This document shows positions 16,548 to 24,976 of a stretch of DNA of 64,000 nt, piece by piece (within the stretch, counting starts at the first letter, position 1; each line of letters starts with the position of its first letter). The DNA lies in assembly GCF_020554845.1 (NCBI RefSeq), contig NZ_JAJCIA010000011.1, forward strand, positions 1 through 64,000, written 5' to 3'. This DNA comes from Blautia faecis. GTDB lineage: Bacteria > Bacillota > Clostridia > Lachnospirales > Lachnospiraceae. The notes beneath the pieces are model-generated. The model was not told where the DNA came from and made no database searches. It saw only the letters and a program-made list of their open reading frames with translations. A program made the position numbers and the translations under genes.

Positions 16548-17468
16548 ATGATGACAACAAGACAGCTGCAGGATGAAATTCTGCGTTTAAAGAAGGAAAA
16601 AGATATCTGCATTCTGGCGCATGCATACCAGAGCCATGAGATTCTGGAGGTAGCAGATTACACAGGTGATTCTTATGGACTGAGCCAGCAGGCGGCTAAG
16701 GCTCCGCAGAAGAACGTGCTGATGTGTGGTGTAAGATTTATGGCAGAAACAGTAAAAATTCTTTCTCCGGAGAAAAAGGTTTACCTTTCCAATAGCGGCG
16801 CAGGATGTCCAATGGCAGAGCAGCTGGATGTGGAGATGCTTTCCGCACTGAAAGAGTCCAATCCGGACTACACAGTTGTGGCTTATATTAATACCACTTC
16901 CGAACTGAAAACAATCTGTGATGTGTGCGTAACTTCTTCTTCTGCGTTGAAGATTGTGAACAATATCGACAATGACAAGATCCTGTTTATCCCGGACTGC
17001 AACCTTGGCGCATGGGTGGAGAAGCAGGTTCCGCAAAAAACGTTCAAGTTCGTTCACGGGGGATGTCCAACTCATCTTAGAATGTCTGTAAGAGATGTGA
17101 AAAAAGCCAGAGCCGCTCATCCGGAAGCGAAGTTACTGGTTCATCCAGAGTGTCTGCCAGAGGTTTCTGCAATGGCAGATTATATTGGAAGTACTACCGG
17201 AATTATGAAATATGCCGAGGAAAGCGATGCTAAAGAATTTATTATCGGCACCGAGAACAGCATTGTCCAGCATCTCCAGTACGAGTGCCCGGACAAGAAA
17301 TTTTATCCGCTGTCAAAGGACTGCGTATGCCACAATATGAAACTGACTACATTGATGGATGTTTATAATTGCGTCTGCGGTCAGGGCGGAGAAGAGATCA
17401 AGCTGGATGAGAATGTGAGAGTGAAGGCGAAGGCTTGTATTGATACGATGTTGACGATGGGGGAATAG
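16548..17468 (+). CDS. nadA: Quinolinate synthase
   Basis: This 306-residue 4Fe-4S enzyme condenses iminoaspartate with dihydroxyacetone phosphate to quinolinate. Conserved pieces are ILAHAYQSHEILEVADYTGDS, the first cluster Cys in MCGVRFMAET, VTSSSALKI, HPECLPEV, and the C-terminal Cys in DCVCHNMK. The ATG pair at 16548 and 16551 follows aggagtg. The gene is divergent from nadB-nadC-niaR, so the whole de novo pathway is in one locus; pncB for salvage is at 48328. Confidence 0.96.
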   Translation: MMTTRQLQDEILRLKKEKDICILAHAYQSHEILEVADYTGDSYGLSQQAAKAPQKNVLMCGVRFMAETVKILSPEKKVYLSNSGAGCPMAEQLDVEMLSALKESNPDYTVVAYINTTSELKTICDVCVTSSSALKIVNNIDNDKILFIPDCNLGAWVEKQVPQKTFKFVHGGCPTHLRMSVRDVKKARAAHPEAKLLVHPECLPEVSAMADYIGSTTGIMKYAEESDAKEFIIGTENSIVQHLQYECPDKKFYPLSKDCVCHNMKLTTLMDVYNCVCGQGGEEIKLDENVRVKAKACIDTMLTMGE

Positions 17469-17513
17469 AAAATTTATCTTTTAAGATAAGCAGAAATTAG
17501 AGACAATTACTAA

Positions 17514-17542
17514 TTGTAAAAAAAGAATACAACTGATATAAT
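17514..17542 (+). promoter_or_regulatory. Promoter of the small-peptide locus
   Basis: TTGTAA, a 17-bp spacer, then TATAAT. The predicted start of transcription (about 17549) coincides with the first base of a structured leader. Confidence 0.7.
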
Positions 17543-17548
17543 TATATT

Positions 17549-17650
17549 TGGGTGCTACCATAACGGTAGGCGGTTAGTCCTTCGGCAGAGGGACTGTGAC
17601 CCTCTGATTACATAGAAACCCGGAAGGGAATCAAACGGAAAGGAGGGCTA
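17549..17650 (+). promoter_or_regulatory. Structured 5' leader of the small-peptide locus
   Basis: Consecutive small hairpins can be drawn: tacc/ggta, agtcc/gggact, and an overlapping alternative gaggg/ccctc. The latter two share bases and so are mutually exclusive. The leader runs directly into the aaaggagg ribosome site. This layout suggests translational control of the short frame that follows. Confidence 0.5.
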
Positions 17651-17655
17651 AGCCA

Positions 17656-17754
17656 ATGAGTATTTTGGACTTTATTGCAGTAATGAGTTTTGGCATTACT
17701 TGCTTTTGTGCCGGATACACATTCGGCAAAGATACTAATAAGCCACAAAAATAG
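17656..17754 (+). CDS. Putative small membrane peptide, type I toxin-like
   Basis: A 32-codon frame reads MSILDFIAVMSFGITCFCAG followed by YTFGKDTNKPQK. A single hydrophobic helix (residues 4-21) is followed by a charged tail, the usual design of type I toxins and holin-like peptides. It has a very strong site (aaaggagggctaagcca), its own promoter and structured leader, and a terminator beginning at its stop codon. I believe similar short peptides occur widely in Clostridia, but no function can be assigned from sequence. No antisense promoter was clearly found. It lies between nadA and an AraC gene and relates to neither. Confidence 0.55.
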   Translation: MSILDFIAVMSFGITCFCAGYTFGKDTNKPQK

Positions 17755-17798
17755 CCGCCCCGGTAAAAGGGCTGGCTGTATCTGTCGGCTCTTTTTTT
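17753..17798 (+). terminator. Terminator of the small-peptide locus
   Basis: agccg at the stop codon pairs with cggct before ctttttttc. An inner agcc...ggct pair is an alternative. Confidence 0.7.
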
Positions 17799-17918
17799 CG
17801 TAGGTCTAAATTACAGAAAACGATTTTATGTATGTTGTTTGCAGGTAATGATTCGAGGAATACATTGCTGTGAAGCTCATGAATAGAAAGTTTATATGAG
17901 TCAGAAAGGGAGGAATTT

Positions 17919-18854
17919 ATGAAAGCTCCTGATTTTTACTTAAATAATTACATTGCTGATGAATTAAGAGCAGCTTTCGATAAAGAAGATGTATGTATCA
18001 GTTACAGTGGAGATTATGAACCGGAAACTTTGAATCAGGTTCATAATTCCTGCGAAATTCTTTTTGTAGAAGAAGGGGAAGCGGAGTATCAGGTTAACGA
18101 TACTGTATATCATGTGGAAAAAAATACAGTTTTAATCATAGGTGCCACTGACCGGCATAAGTTTACGTTTACAAAACTGCCATATATTCGCTACGGGTTG
18201 ACTTTAATGCCATCATTTCTCCAGAGTCTGCCCATAGTGAGCGGCTATATGAATGTTTACCAAACCCAGATTCCGGAAAATGCAGCTAAGCTTGTGAATT
18301 TAGAACCTTCCGTTTTTCAGAGAATGATAAAAATCCTCTGGGAACTGCGGGATGAGTGGGAATCTGGTGAAGAAGGCAGTGATATGGTCTGCGCCTTGGT
18401 GATGGAACTGACCATTCTTTTGAAACGGCAGCTGCAGATGAAAAGCCAGGAAAGCAGCGGAACTTACAAGGCCATGAATGAGCTGAAACATTACATTGAC
18501 ACGCATTACCAGGAGGACTTAAGTCTTAGCAATCTCAGCAAGATCTTTTATCTGCAGCCAGGCACCATCAGCAAGAATTTCCGCCAGATATGGGGGAAAA
18601 ATATAAACCGTTATATTAATTCCGTGAGGATTACCAACGCAGTGCACATTCTGGATAAGTCAGATATAAGTATTACAGAACTGGCAGAAATGGTGGGATA
18701 CGAAAATGTAAATACATTTTTACGCCAGTTTAAGGAAAAAATGGATGTGTCGCCTCTGCAGTACAGGAAACGTAGGCAGCAGGCAATGGAAAGAATGCAT
18801 ACCAGAGAAATGTTTTCGAGAAAAGAGAGGGGTGAGGAAAATTGGAAAATTTAA
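17919..18854 (+). CDS. AraC-family regulator 1
   Basis: The 311-residue regulator has an N-terminal cupin-like sensing domain (VHNSCEILFVEEGEAEYQV at about 44-62). The C-terminal double helix-turn-helix of AraC proteins (LSLSNLSKIFYLQPGTISKN, then ISITELAEMVGYENVNTFLR) spans about 190-290. It has a strong aaagggagg site. The next gene overlaps its 3' end and encodes a close paralogue, so the pair is a tandem duplication. Both lie directly upstream of the CUT1 transporter operon, whose activator they presumably are, alone or as heterodimers. Confidence 0.9.
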   Translation: MKAPDFYLNNYIADELRAAFDKEDVCISYSGDYEPETLNQVHNSCEILFVEEGEAEYQVNDTVYHVEKNTVLIIGATDRHKFTFTKLPYIRYGLTLMPSFLQSLPIVSGYMNVYQTQIPENAAKLVNLEPSVFQRMIKILWELRDEWESGEEGSDMVCALVMELTILLKRQLQMKSQESSGTYKAMNELKHYIDTHYQEDLSLSNLSKIFYLQPGTISKNFRQIWGKNINRYINSVRITNAVHILDKSDISITELAEMVGYENVNTFLRQFKEKMDVSPLQYRKRRQQAMERMHTREMFSRKERGEENWKI

Positions 18855-19771
18855 ACGAGTTTTTGAACTGTTATAATGAAAAAGACCATTCTATAGCATT
18901 AAACAATCGGAATATTTATGTGAGCTATAGTGGAGATTACAAGGGAAATCCCATTAATCACGTGCATAATTCCTGTGAGCTTCTGTTTATCGAACAAGGA
19001 GGCGGCGAATACAAGATCCGTGATCAGCAGTATCATATTGAGAAAAACGGAGTTCTGATCATAGGCGGAACTGATCCTCACAGCAGAAGGTTTACCCAGG
19101 TGCCGTGCATCCGCTACGGACTTACAGTTCTTCCGGCATTTCTCCAGAGTCTGCCGGTTATAAACAGTTATATGAATGTATATCGGACCCACAGCCCGGA
19201 GGAAGCAAACAAGCTTCGGGGAATTGATGATGTGACCTTTAACCGTATGGTTTCTATTATCTGGCAACTGCGAGAGGAAACAAAGGACAACGGACAGGGA
19301 AAAGGAGATATGGTCTACGCTCTTCTTCTGGAGATGACCATAATCCTGAATCGACTGCTTCAGTTAGAAAAACAGGATATCAGCGGTATGTACAAAACCA
19401 TGAGTGATATTAAGAATTATATTGATTTTCATTATGCGGAAAATCTCAGTCTTGAAGAATTAAGCCGTATTTTTTATCTCCAGCCAAATACCATCAGTAA
19501 GAATTTTCGTAAGACTTTTGAAAAAAACATCAACAGCTATATCCACTCTGTGAGAGTAAGTAATGCAGTAAGGGTTCTGGAGAAGAATGATATCAGCATT
19601 ACAGAATTGTCAGAAGTGGTGGGATACGCCAGCGTAAATACTTTTTTGCGGCAGTTCCGGGAGAGTCTTGGAATTTCACCACTGCAGTATAAAAAGCAGT
19701 TTGAGCAATATAAAGAGGACGCGGGTAAAACACGGCTAACATGGGATATTCGGGAAAAAAAGAAGTATTGA
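18842..19771 (+). CDS. AraC-family regulator 2 (tandem paralogue)
   Basis: The 309-residue protein starts at TTG 18842, overlapping the previous stop by 13 bases and preceded by gaggggtgagga, so translation is coupled. Residue patterns parallel AraC regulator 1 throughout: YVSYSGDYKGNPINHVHNSC against its YSGDYEPETLNQVHNSC, and ITELSEVVGYASVNTFLRQF in the second helix-turn-helix. The pair probably acts on the 19800-19860 region, where words of the form gaaaaatggtga are repeated before a TATAAT. Confidence 0.9.
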   Translation: MENLNEFLNCYNEKDHSIALNNRNIYVSYSGDYKGNPINHVHNSCELLFIEQGGGEYKIRDQQYHIEKNGVLIIGGTDPHSRRFTQVPCIRYGLTVLPAFLQSLPVINSYMNVYRTHSPEEANKLRGIDDVTFNRMVSIIWQLREETKDNGQGKGDMVYALLLEMTIILNRLLQLEKQDISGMYKTMSDIKNYIDFHYAENLSLEELSRIFYLQPNTISKNFRKTFEKNINSYIHSVRVSNAVRVLEKNDISITELSEVVGYASVNTFLRQFRESLGISPLQYKKQFEQYKEDAGKTRLTWDIREKKKY

Positions 19772-19789
19772 TATACATATCCAAAAAAT

Positions 19790-19851
19790 GATGATTTTTA
19801 TTCGAAAAATGGTGAGAAAAATGGTGATAATCTTGCTATAATAACATCATC
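19790..19851 (+). promoter_or_regulatory. Promoter region with direct repeats upstream of the transporter operon
   Basis: The words cgaaaaatggtg and gagaaaaatggtg stand in tandem just upstream of a TATAAT at about 19836. There is no convincing -35. Direct repeats replacing a -35 are what an AraC-type activator site looks like. Confidence 0.5.
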
Positions 19852-19967
19852 AACATAAACAAGACGGACACAAGGAAACATGATTAGCTGCAGCAAAATG
19901 TTTCGAAAAAAACTAAAAAATCACGAAAATTTGTACAAAAAGCAAAAACAATAAGGAGGATTTTTAT

Positions 19968-21260
19968 ATGTTAAAGAGAAAAATTGCACTTGCTATGGCT
20001 GGCTTTATGGCAGTATCTGCTTTCCCGATGAATGTTATGGCGGAAGAAAATGGTGATAAAGTTAACCTTACAGTTATGTGTGCATATGCTAGTGAGGACC
20101 CGCACGGACAGTACGTATATCAGTATGCTGACAAATTCATGGAAGAGAACCCAAACGTAAATATTGAGATCCAGGCAGTCAGCTCAAACGATATTTACAC
20201 TAAACTGGCAGCTATGGCTACTTCTCCAGATGATCTTCCAACACTGTTCTTCACAAGTGCTGACCAGGCGCCTACATTATATGATCTGGGACTTATGGAA
20301 GACCTGAAGGGATATCTTGATGATGAAACTCTTGGAGCATTTGCAAATGGTGTTGTAGATGCCTGCACATATGATGATACAATGGCGTTCTACCCCATCG
20401 ACGTACAGCCGCTGGCGATGCTTTATCGTACAGACAGATTTGAGGAAAAAGGACTTGAAGTTCCGAAAACATGGGATGAATTCTTAGAGTGTGCAAAAGC
20501 TCTTACAGAAGATTCTGACGGTGATGGTGAAGTTGATCAGTGGGGATTTTCAATGGTTGGTTCCAACAATAGTTCAGGACAGAGCCGTTTCATGTCTTAT
20601 CTGTGGAGCAACGGATGCAACCTTGTAACAGACAATGATGGAGAATGGGTTGCTGATCTTGGGGATAATTTCACAGATCTGCTTAAATTCTGGACAGATA
20701 TGAACAATGAGTACGGTGTTGTTCCTACAGGTATCACAGAAGTTGACTATGCTACAGCAGCTAACTACTTCGCAATGGGATACACAAGCATGATGCTTAC
20801 AGGAAGTAACGCAATTGGTGTTGCTTATGCAAACAACGAAGAACTGAAAGGAAAAATCGGTTCCTTCCCGATTCCTGGAGATGCAGCTGGAACAATGTTA
20901 AATGCTGAAGGATATGCACTTTGCAGTTCCGCTTCTGACGAGCAGAAAACAGCAGCAGTTGATTTCCTGAAATTCTTCACAAATAATGATTCTGACCTGA
21001 TGTTCTGGCAGTCCAGTGGAAAGATCCCGGCTACAACAGAAGCTCAGAAAGCAGAATACATCACAGGCGATGACTACAAAGGATACCTTCAGACAATTGA
21101 GAATGGTTGTATCGCACCTACTACATTTGCTGGTATCAGCGGTCTGAAGAGCCTTCTTGGTGACGCTTACTCATCTGTATTCAGTGGTGAGGCTACTAAC
21201 GAAGAAGCAGCTGACACATTTGCAAGCGAGCTTGATAACCTGCTTGAGGACTACAACTAA
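19968..21260 (+). CDS. CUT1 ABC transporter substrate-binding protein
   Basis: This 430-residue extracellular solute-binding protein has a signal peptide (MLKRKIALAMAGFMAVSAFP, then MNVMAEE). The mature part follows the type 1 sugar-binding pattern (MATSPDDLPTLFF, RTDRFEEKGLEVPKTWDEFL, YFAMGYTSMMLTGSNAIG). The signal peptide lacks the lipobox Cys expected for Gram-positive binding proteins. The gene heads the operon and has an aaggagg site. A hairpin between it and the permeases probably reduces downstream expression. The ligand is unknown; the enzymes of the operon point to an acylated amino (sugar) acid. Confidence 0.92.
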   Translation: MLKRKIALAMAGFMAVSAFPMNVMAEENGDKVNLTVMCAYASEDPHGQYVYQYADKFMEENPNVNIEIQAVSSNDIYTKLAAMATSPDDLPTLFFTSADQAPTLYDLGLMEDLKGYLDDETLGAFANGVVDACTYDDTMAFYPIDVQPLAMLYRTDRFEEKGLEVPKTWDEFLECAKALTEDSDGDGEVDQWGFSMVGSNNSSGQSRFMSYLWSNGCNLVTDNDGEWVADLGDNFTDLLKFWTDMNNEYGVVPTGITEVDYATAANYFAMGYTSMMLTGSNAIGVAYANNEELKGKIGSFPIPGDAAGTMLNAEGYALCSSASDEQKTAAVDFLKFFTNNDSDLMFWQSSGKIPATTEAQKAEYITGDDYKGYLQTIENGCIAPTTFAGISGLKSLLGDAYSSVFSGEATNEEAADTFASELDNLLEDYN

Positions 21261-21301
21261 AAAGACTTATCTGATCAGTCAGATAGAACCTTGAATTTGG
21301 G

Positions 21302-21333
21302 CTGAGGGGAGAAAATATCCCCCCTCAGTTTTT
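21302..21333 (+). terminator. Partial terminator between binding protein and permeases
   Basis: ctgagggg pairs with cccctcag around an 11-base loop, followed by ttttt. Such a site after the binding-protein gene commonly gives more binding protein than permease. Confidence 0.7.
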
Positions 21334-21385
21334 CTATACTCAATTTTACTGAATTTTTAATACTTTTTAAGGAGAGGTGCATAAA

Positions 21386-22288
21386 ATGGCGTCGATGACA
21401 AACAAAAAGAAGACCTCGTTTAAAAGAACCGAAAAATATCAGCGCACAGGCTACAAGTTTATAGCGCCGGGCCTTCTCATGATGGTGCTGCTGATTATTT
21501 ATCCGATGTTATACGGGGCATACTTAAGTTTTTATAATACGAACCTTGTAAACAAATGGAAGTTTGTAGGATTTAAATATTATCTGGAAGCTTTTACAAA
21601 GCCTGAATTCTATACTTCCGTACTTTTAACCTTCTGGTTTATGATCCTTGTAGTTGCCGGACACTTCGTCATTGGATTTTTACTGGCATCTACATTAAAT
21701 AAGAAATTTCATGGCAGAACAATTTTTCGAGTAATTTTCATGCTTCCATGGCTTTTCCCGGAAACCGTAATTGCTCTGCTGTTTACCTGGATAATGAACC
21801 CAATGTATGGTGTACTGAATAGTATCCTGAAAAGCTTGGGAATCATTTCTTCTAACGTATCCTGGCTTGGATCCGCGAAATTCGCATTCCCGGCTGTAGT
21901 AGCAGTTTGCATCTGGAAAGGTTATCCTCTTGTAATGACTATGATCCTTTCCGGACTTCAGAGTATTTCACATGATTTATATGAGGCTGCTGAAATTGAT
22001 GGCGCAAACAAATGGCAGCAGTTCCTGCATGTAACTGTTCCAGGATTGAAACCGGTTATGACAACAACCTTGATCTTGGATAGTGTATGGTGGTTCAAAC
22101 AGTATACACTGGTTTACACAATGACCGGTGGCGGACCTGGTACAGCAACCAATCTGATCAGTTTGAACATTTATGGTACAGCGTTCAACGATCTTCGATT
22201 TGGAAAAGCTGCAGCCTGGGGAATCATTGTATTTGTAATTTGTTACCTGATCAGTAAGCTCTATAGGATGGTGTTGAAAGATGACTAA
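21386..22288 (+). CDS. CUT1 ABC transporter permease 1
   Basis: The 300-residue MalF-type permease has six predicted membrane segments after a basic N-terminus. The cytoplasmic EAA loop reads YEAAEIDGANKWQQFLHVT, the contact site for the ATPase. The start is the ATG at 21386, with aaggagagg upstream; a GTG three codons earlier is less likely. It overlaps the next permease by eight bases. No ATPase gene is in the operon, as is usual for CUT1 systems that share MsmK. Confidence 0.93.
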   Translation: MASMTNKKKTSFKRTEKYQRTGYKFIAPGLLMMVLLIIYPMLYGAYLSFYNTNLVNKWKFVGFKYYLEAFTKPEFYTSVLLTFWFMILVVAGHFVIGFLLASTLNKKFHGRTIFRVIFMLPWLFPETVIALLFTWIMNPMYGVLNSILKSLGIISSNVSWLGSAKFAFPAVVAVCIWKGYPLVMTMILSGLQSISHDLYEAAEIDGANKWQQFLHVTVPGLKPVMTTTLILDSVWWFKQYTLVYTMTGGGPGTATNLISLNIYGTAFNDLRFGKAAAWGIIVFVICYLISKLYRMVLKDD

Positions 22289-23120
22289 TGAAAAGAGAAA
22301 AATCTTAAATGGAACATTACGATATGTGTTCCTGATAATTATGGCACTGTTCGTTCTGGTGCCGGTTCTGTGGATGGTTTCTACAGCATTTAAGACAGAG
22401 GCGGAGACATATTCTCCTACACCAATCTGGATTCCAAGTGAGATTTCACTGGCTTCCTTTAAAAAATTCTTCGGAATCTACAATTTCGGGTCAATGACAA
22501 TGAACAGCCTTGTTACCTGTCTTGGTTCCATGATCATCTGTACTGTATTTTCCTGTCTTGCAGGTTACGGTGTAACCAGATTTAACTTCAAAGGAAAAAA
22601 ATCTTTCCTTGGATTCCTTCTGGTAACTCAGATGTTCCCAAGTGTTATGCTGGTAGTTCCGTTCTATTCTATGTTAACAAAATATCATATGACCAATACT
22701 TTGTTTGGTTTGATCATTGTTTATGCTGCAACAAATATTGCGTTCAGTACCTGGATGATGACTTCTTATTTCAAAACAATTCCAACGGAGCTTGATGAGG
22801 CAGCACGAGTTGATGGAGCAAACAGCTTCACGATTTTCTGGAAGATCATTCTTCCGCTGGTAGTTCCGGGAATTGCTGCAGTTGCGATTTTCGTATTGAT
22901 CAATGGATGGAACGAGTATATGTATTCTTCCGTTTTGATTTCAAAAGATGCATTAAAAACACTTACAGTAGGAATCGTGTCCTTGAATACACAGAACCAG
23001 GTGCACTGGAATGATATGATGGCTGCTTCTTCTATGTCATGTCTTCCACTTATCATTTTATTCCTGTGTTTCCAGAAATACTTTATCGCCGGCATGACAA
23101 GCGGCGCAGTTAAGAGTTGA
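22281..23120 (+). CDS. CUT1 ABC transporter permease 2
   Basis: The 279-residue MalG-type permease has six membrane segments and the EAA loop ELDEAARVDGANSFTIFWKI. It ends in the usual GMTSGAVKS. It overlaps permease 1 and is 22 bases from the next gene. It forms the channel with permease 1. Confidence 0.93.
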   Translation: MTNEKRKILNGTLRYVFLIIMALFVLVPVLWMVSTAFKTEAETYSPTPIWIPSEISLASFKKFFGIYNFGSMTMNSLVTCLGSMIICTVFSCLAGYGVTRFNFKGKKSFLGFLLVTQMFPSVMLVVPFYSMLTKYHMTNTLFGLIIVYAATNIAFSTWMMTSYFKTIPTELDEAARVDGANSFTIFWKIILPLVVPGIAAVAIFVLINGWNEYMYSSVLISKDALKTLTVGIVSLNTQNQVHWNDMMAASSMSCLPLIILFLCFQKYFIAGMTSGAVKS

Positions 23121-23142
23121 TAAATTTAGGAGGAAAGAGATT

Positions 23143-24357
23143 ATGAAAGCCATTACAATCAGAGACATTAAAGCATTTGTAACAGCACCTCATGGAAATA
23201 ATCTTGTAGTAGTAAAAGTAGAAACTTCAGAGCCGGAATTATACGGAGTTGGCTGTGCCACTTTTACATGGCGCTACAAAGCAGTTGTAACTGCAATCGA
23301 AGAGTACCTTCGTCCATTCCTGATCGGACGTTCTGTACATGATATAGAAGATATCTGGCAGTCCATGATGGGAAGTTCTTATTGGAGAAACGGTCCGGTT
23401 TTGAACAACGCATTATCCGGTGTAGATGAAGCACTTTGGGATATCAAAGGTAAACTTGCAGGAATGCCGCTGTACAGCTTATTTGGCGGAAAGTGCAGAG
23501 AGGGAATCGCTCTTTACCGTCATGCAGATGGAAACAGTCCGGAAGAAGTTGAGGAGAAGATTCATGCATTTATGGAACAGGGATTCCGCTATATCCGCTG
23601 TCACATGGGAACTTATGGTGGAAACTTCGACGGAACTATCCAGAACATGGTTCATCCGGAGAATGCACCGAAAGGTGCTTACTATTCATCCAGAACTTAT
23701 ATGCAGAGCGTTGTCAAATTGTTTGACAGAATCCGTACAGATATTGGCTGGAATCTGGAAATTATGCATGATATCCATGAGAGACTTTCTCTGGCAGATA
23801 CACTGAGTTTTACAAAAGAGCTGGAGCAGTTTAAACCGTTTTTCATTGAGGATGCACTTGCTCCTGATCAGGTTGGCTACTTCAAATATTTGAGAGAGCA
23901 GACCGCAGTTCCGCTGGCAATGGGTGAGTTATTTACACATCCGCTTGAGTGGAAGACAATTGTACAGAATCAATGGATTGATTTTATCCGCTGTCATCTC
24001 AGTGACATCGGTGGATTAACACCAGCAAGAAAAGTTGCTGCATTCTGCGAGCAGTATCAGGTTCGTACCGCATGGCATGGTCCGAACGATCTTTCTCCGA
24101 TTGGTATGGCAGCACAGATGCATCTGGATCTTTGCAGCCCGAACTTCGGTATTCAGGAGTTTGCCGGATTTAATGAGGCAGAGGAAGAAGTATTCCCAGG
24201 ATGCCCACAGGTTCGTAATGGCTATGCATACTTAAATGATAAACCGGGAATCGGCGTAGATTTCGATGAAAAAGCTGCGGCAAAATATCCGGCAATCGAT
24301 ATGGATTTCAGCTGGCTCTTCAGCCGTCTGGAAGATGGAACAGCTGTAAGACCGTAA
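23143..24357 (+). CDS. Enolase-superfamily sugar-acid dehydratase, mannonate dehydratase (RspA/ManD) subgroup
   Basis: The 404-residue enzyme matches the ManD subgroup in length and residue positions. Metal ligands are Asp210 (MHDIHER), Glu236 (FFIEDALAPD) and Glu262 (AMGELFTHP). His212 and His312 (WHGPNDLSP) are the expected general acid/base residues, and Glu339 follows in GIQEFAG. These enzymes dehydrate D-mannonate or D-gluconate to 2-keto-3-deoxygluconate, but many subgroup members have little activity and unknown substrates. It lies within the ABC operon with a RidA, an amidohydrolase and a PLP enzyme, so the substrate may be a related sugar acid. The start follows aggaggaaag. Confidence 0.85.
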   Translation: MKAITIRDIKAFVTAPHGNNLVVVKVETSEPELYGVGCATFTWRYKAVVTAIEEYLRPFLIGRSVHDIEDIWQSMMGSSYWRNGPVLNNALSGVDEALWDIKGKLAGMPLYSLFGGKCREGIALYRHADGNSPEEVEEKIHAFMEQGFRYIRCHMGTYGGNFDGTIQNMVHPENAPKGAYYSSRTYMQSVVKLFDRIRTDIGWNLEIMHDIHERLSLADTLSFTKELEQFKPFFIEDALAPDQVGYFKYLREQTAVPLAMGELFTHPLEWKTIVQNQWIDFIRCHLSDIGGLTPARKVAAFCEQYQVRTAWHGPNDLSPIGMAAQMHLDLCSPNFGIQEFAGFNEAEEEVFPGCPQVRNGYAYLNDKPGIGVDFDEKAAAKYPAIDMDFSWLFSRLEDGTAVRP

Positions 24358-24365
24358 AGTGATTT

Positions 24366-24404
24366 AAGCCGCCGGGTTTCTGCTATGGCAGAGACTGGCG
24401 GCTT
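24366..24404 (+). other. Intercistronic hairpin
   Basis: aagccgcc pairs with ggcggctt, with further pairing inside (tctgc/gcaga). There is no T run, so it more likely affects mRNA stability or processing than termination. Confidence 0.5.
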
Positions 24405-24475
24405 CATGTGGTTATATTCAAACAAAGATGTTGTCAGCTGGTGGCATCACCAAAACGAAAAGGAGAATAAAAATC

Positions 24476-24940
24476 ATGACAATCGAAGAAAAACTGGAAA
24501 AAATGGGTTTAACACTTCCACCTGCACCTGGAAAAGGTGGTGTTTATGCAAGCGTAAAATCTCTTGGAAATAACTTTTATTATATTTCAGGCTGTGGCTC
24601 CTACATTGAGGGAGAAGGTCCGCAGGGAAAACTTGGACAGGATCTTACAATCGAGGAAGGCCAGGAAGCTGCAAAGAGAACTATTTTAAATTATCTTTCC
24701 GTGATCAAGGCACACATCGGAAGCCTTGACAAAGTAAAATCTTTTGTAAAAGTACTTGTTTTTGTTGGCTGTACACCTGATTTTTACGAGCAGCCGCAGG
24801 TAGCAAACGGAGCAACACAGCTTTTGGTTGATCTGTTTGGAGAGGAAATCGGAGCGCCTTCACGTTCTGCAATCGGAGCAGTAGCTCTGCCGGGAAATAC
24901 TCCTGTAGAGATTGAAGGCATTGTACAGATGGAGGACTAA
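24476..24940 (+). CDS. RidA-family enamine/imine deaminase
   Basis: The 154-residue protein has the YjgF/RidA fold. The start at 24476 follows aaaaggag. The catalytic-type Arg is in the C-terminal PSRSAIGAVALPGNTPVEIE, and the central LSVIKAHIGSLDKVKSFVKV is typical of the longer YjgH-like branch. RidA proteins hydrolyse reactive enamines and imines, such as 2-aminoacrylate, released by PLP enzymes. The SelA-like PLP enzyme two genes downstream could make such an intermediate, giving RidA a clear role in this operon. Confidence 0.9.
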   Translation: MTIEEKLEKMGLTLPPAPGKGGVYASVKSLGNNFYYISGCGSYIEGEGPQGKLGQDLTIEEGQEAAKRTILNYLSVIKAHIGSLDKVKSFVKVLVFVGCTPDFYEQPQVANGATQLLVDLFGEEIGAPSRSAIGAVALPGNTPVEIEGIVQMED

Positions 24941-24976
24941 ATACTTTTTCCAGTAATCAGAGAGGATGGCGGAATT

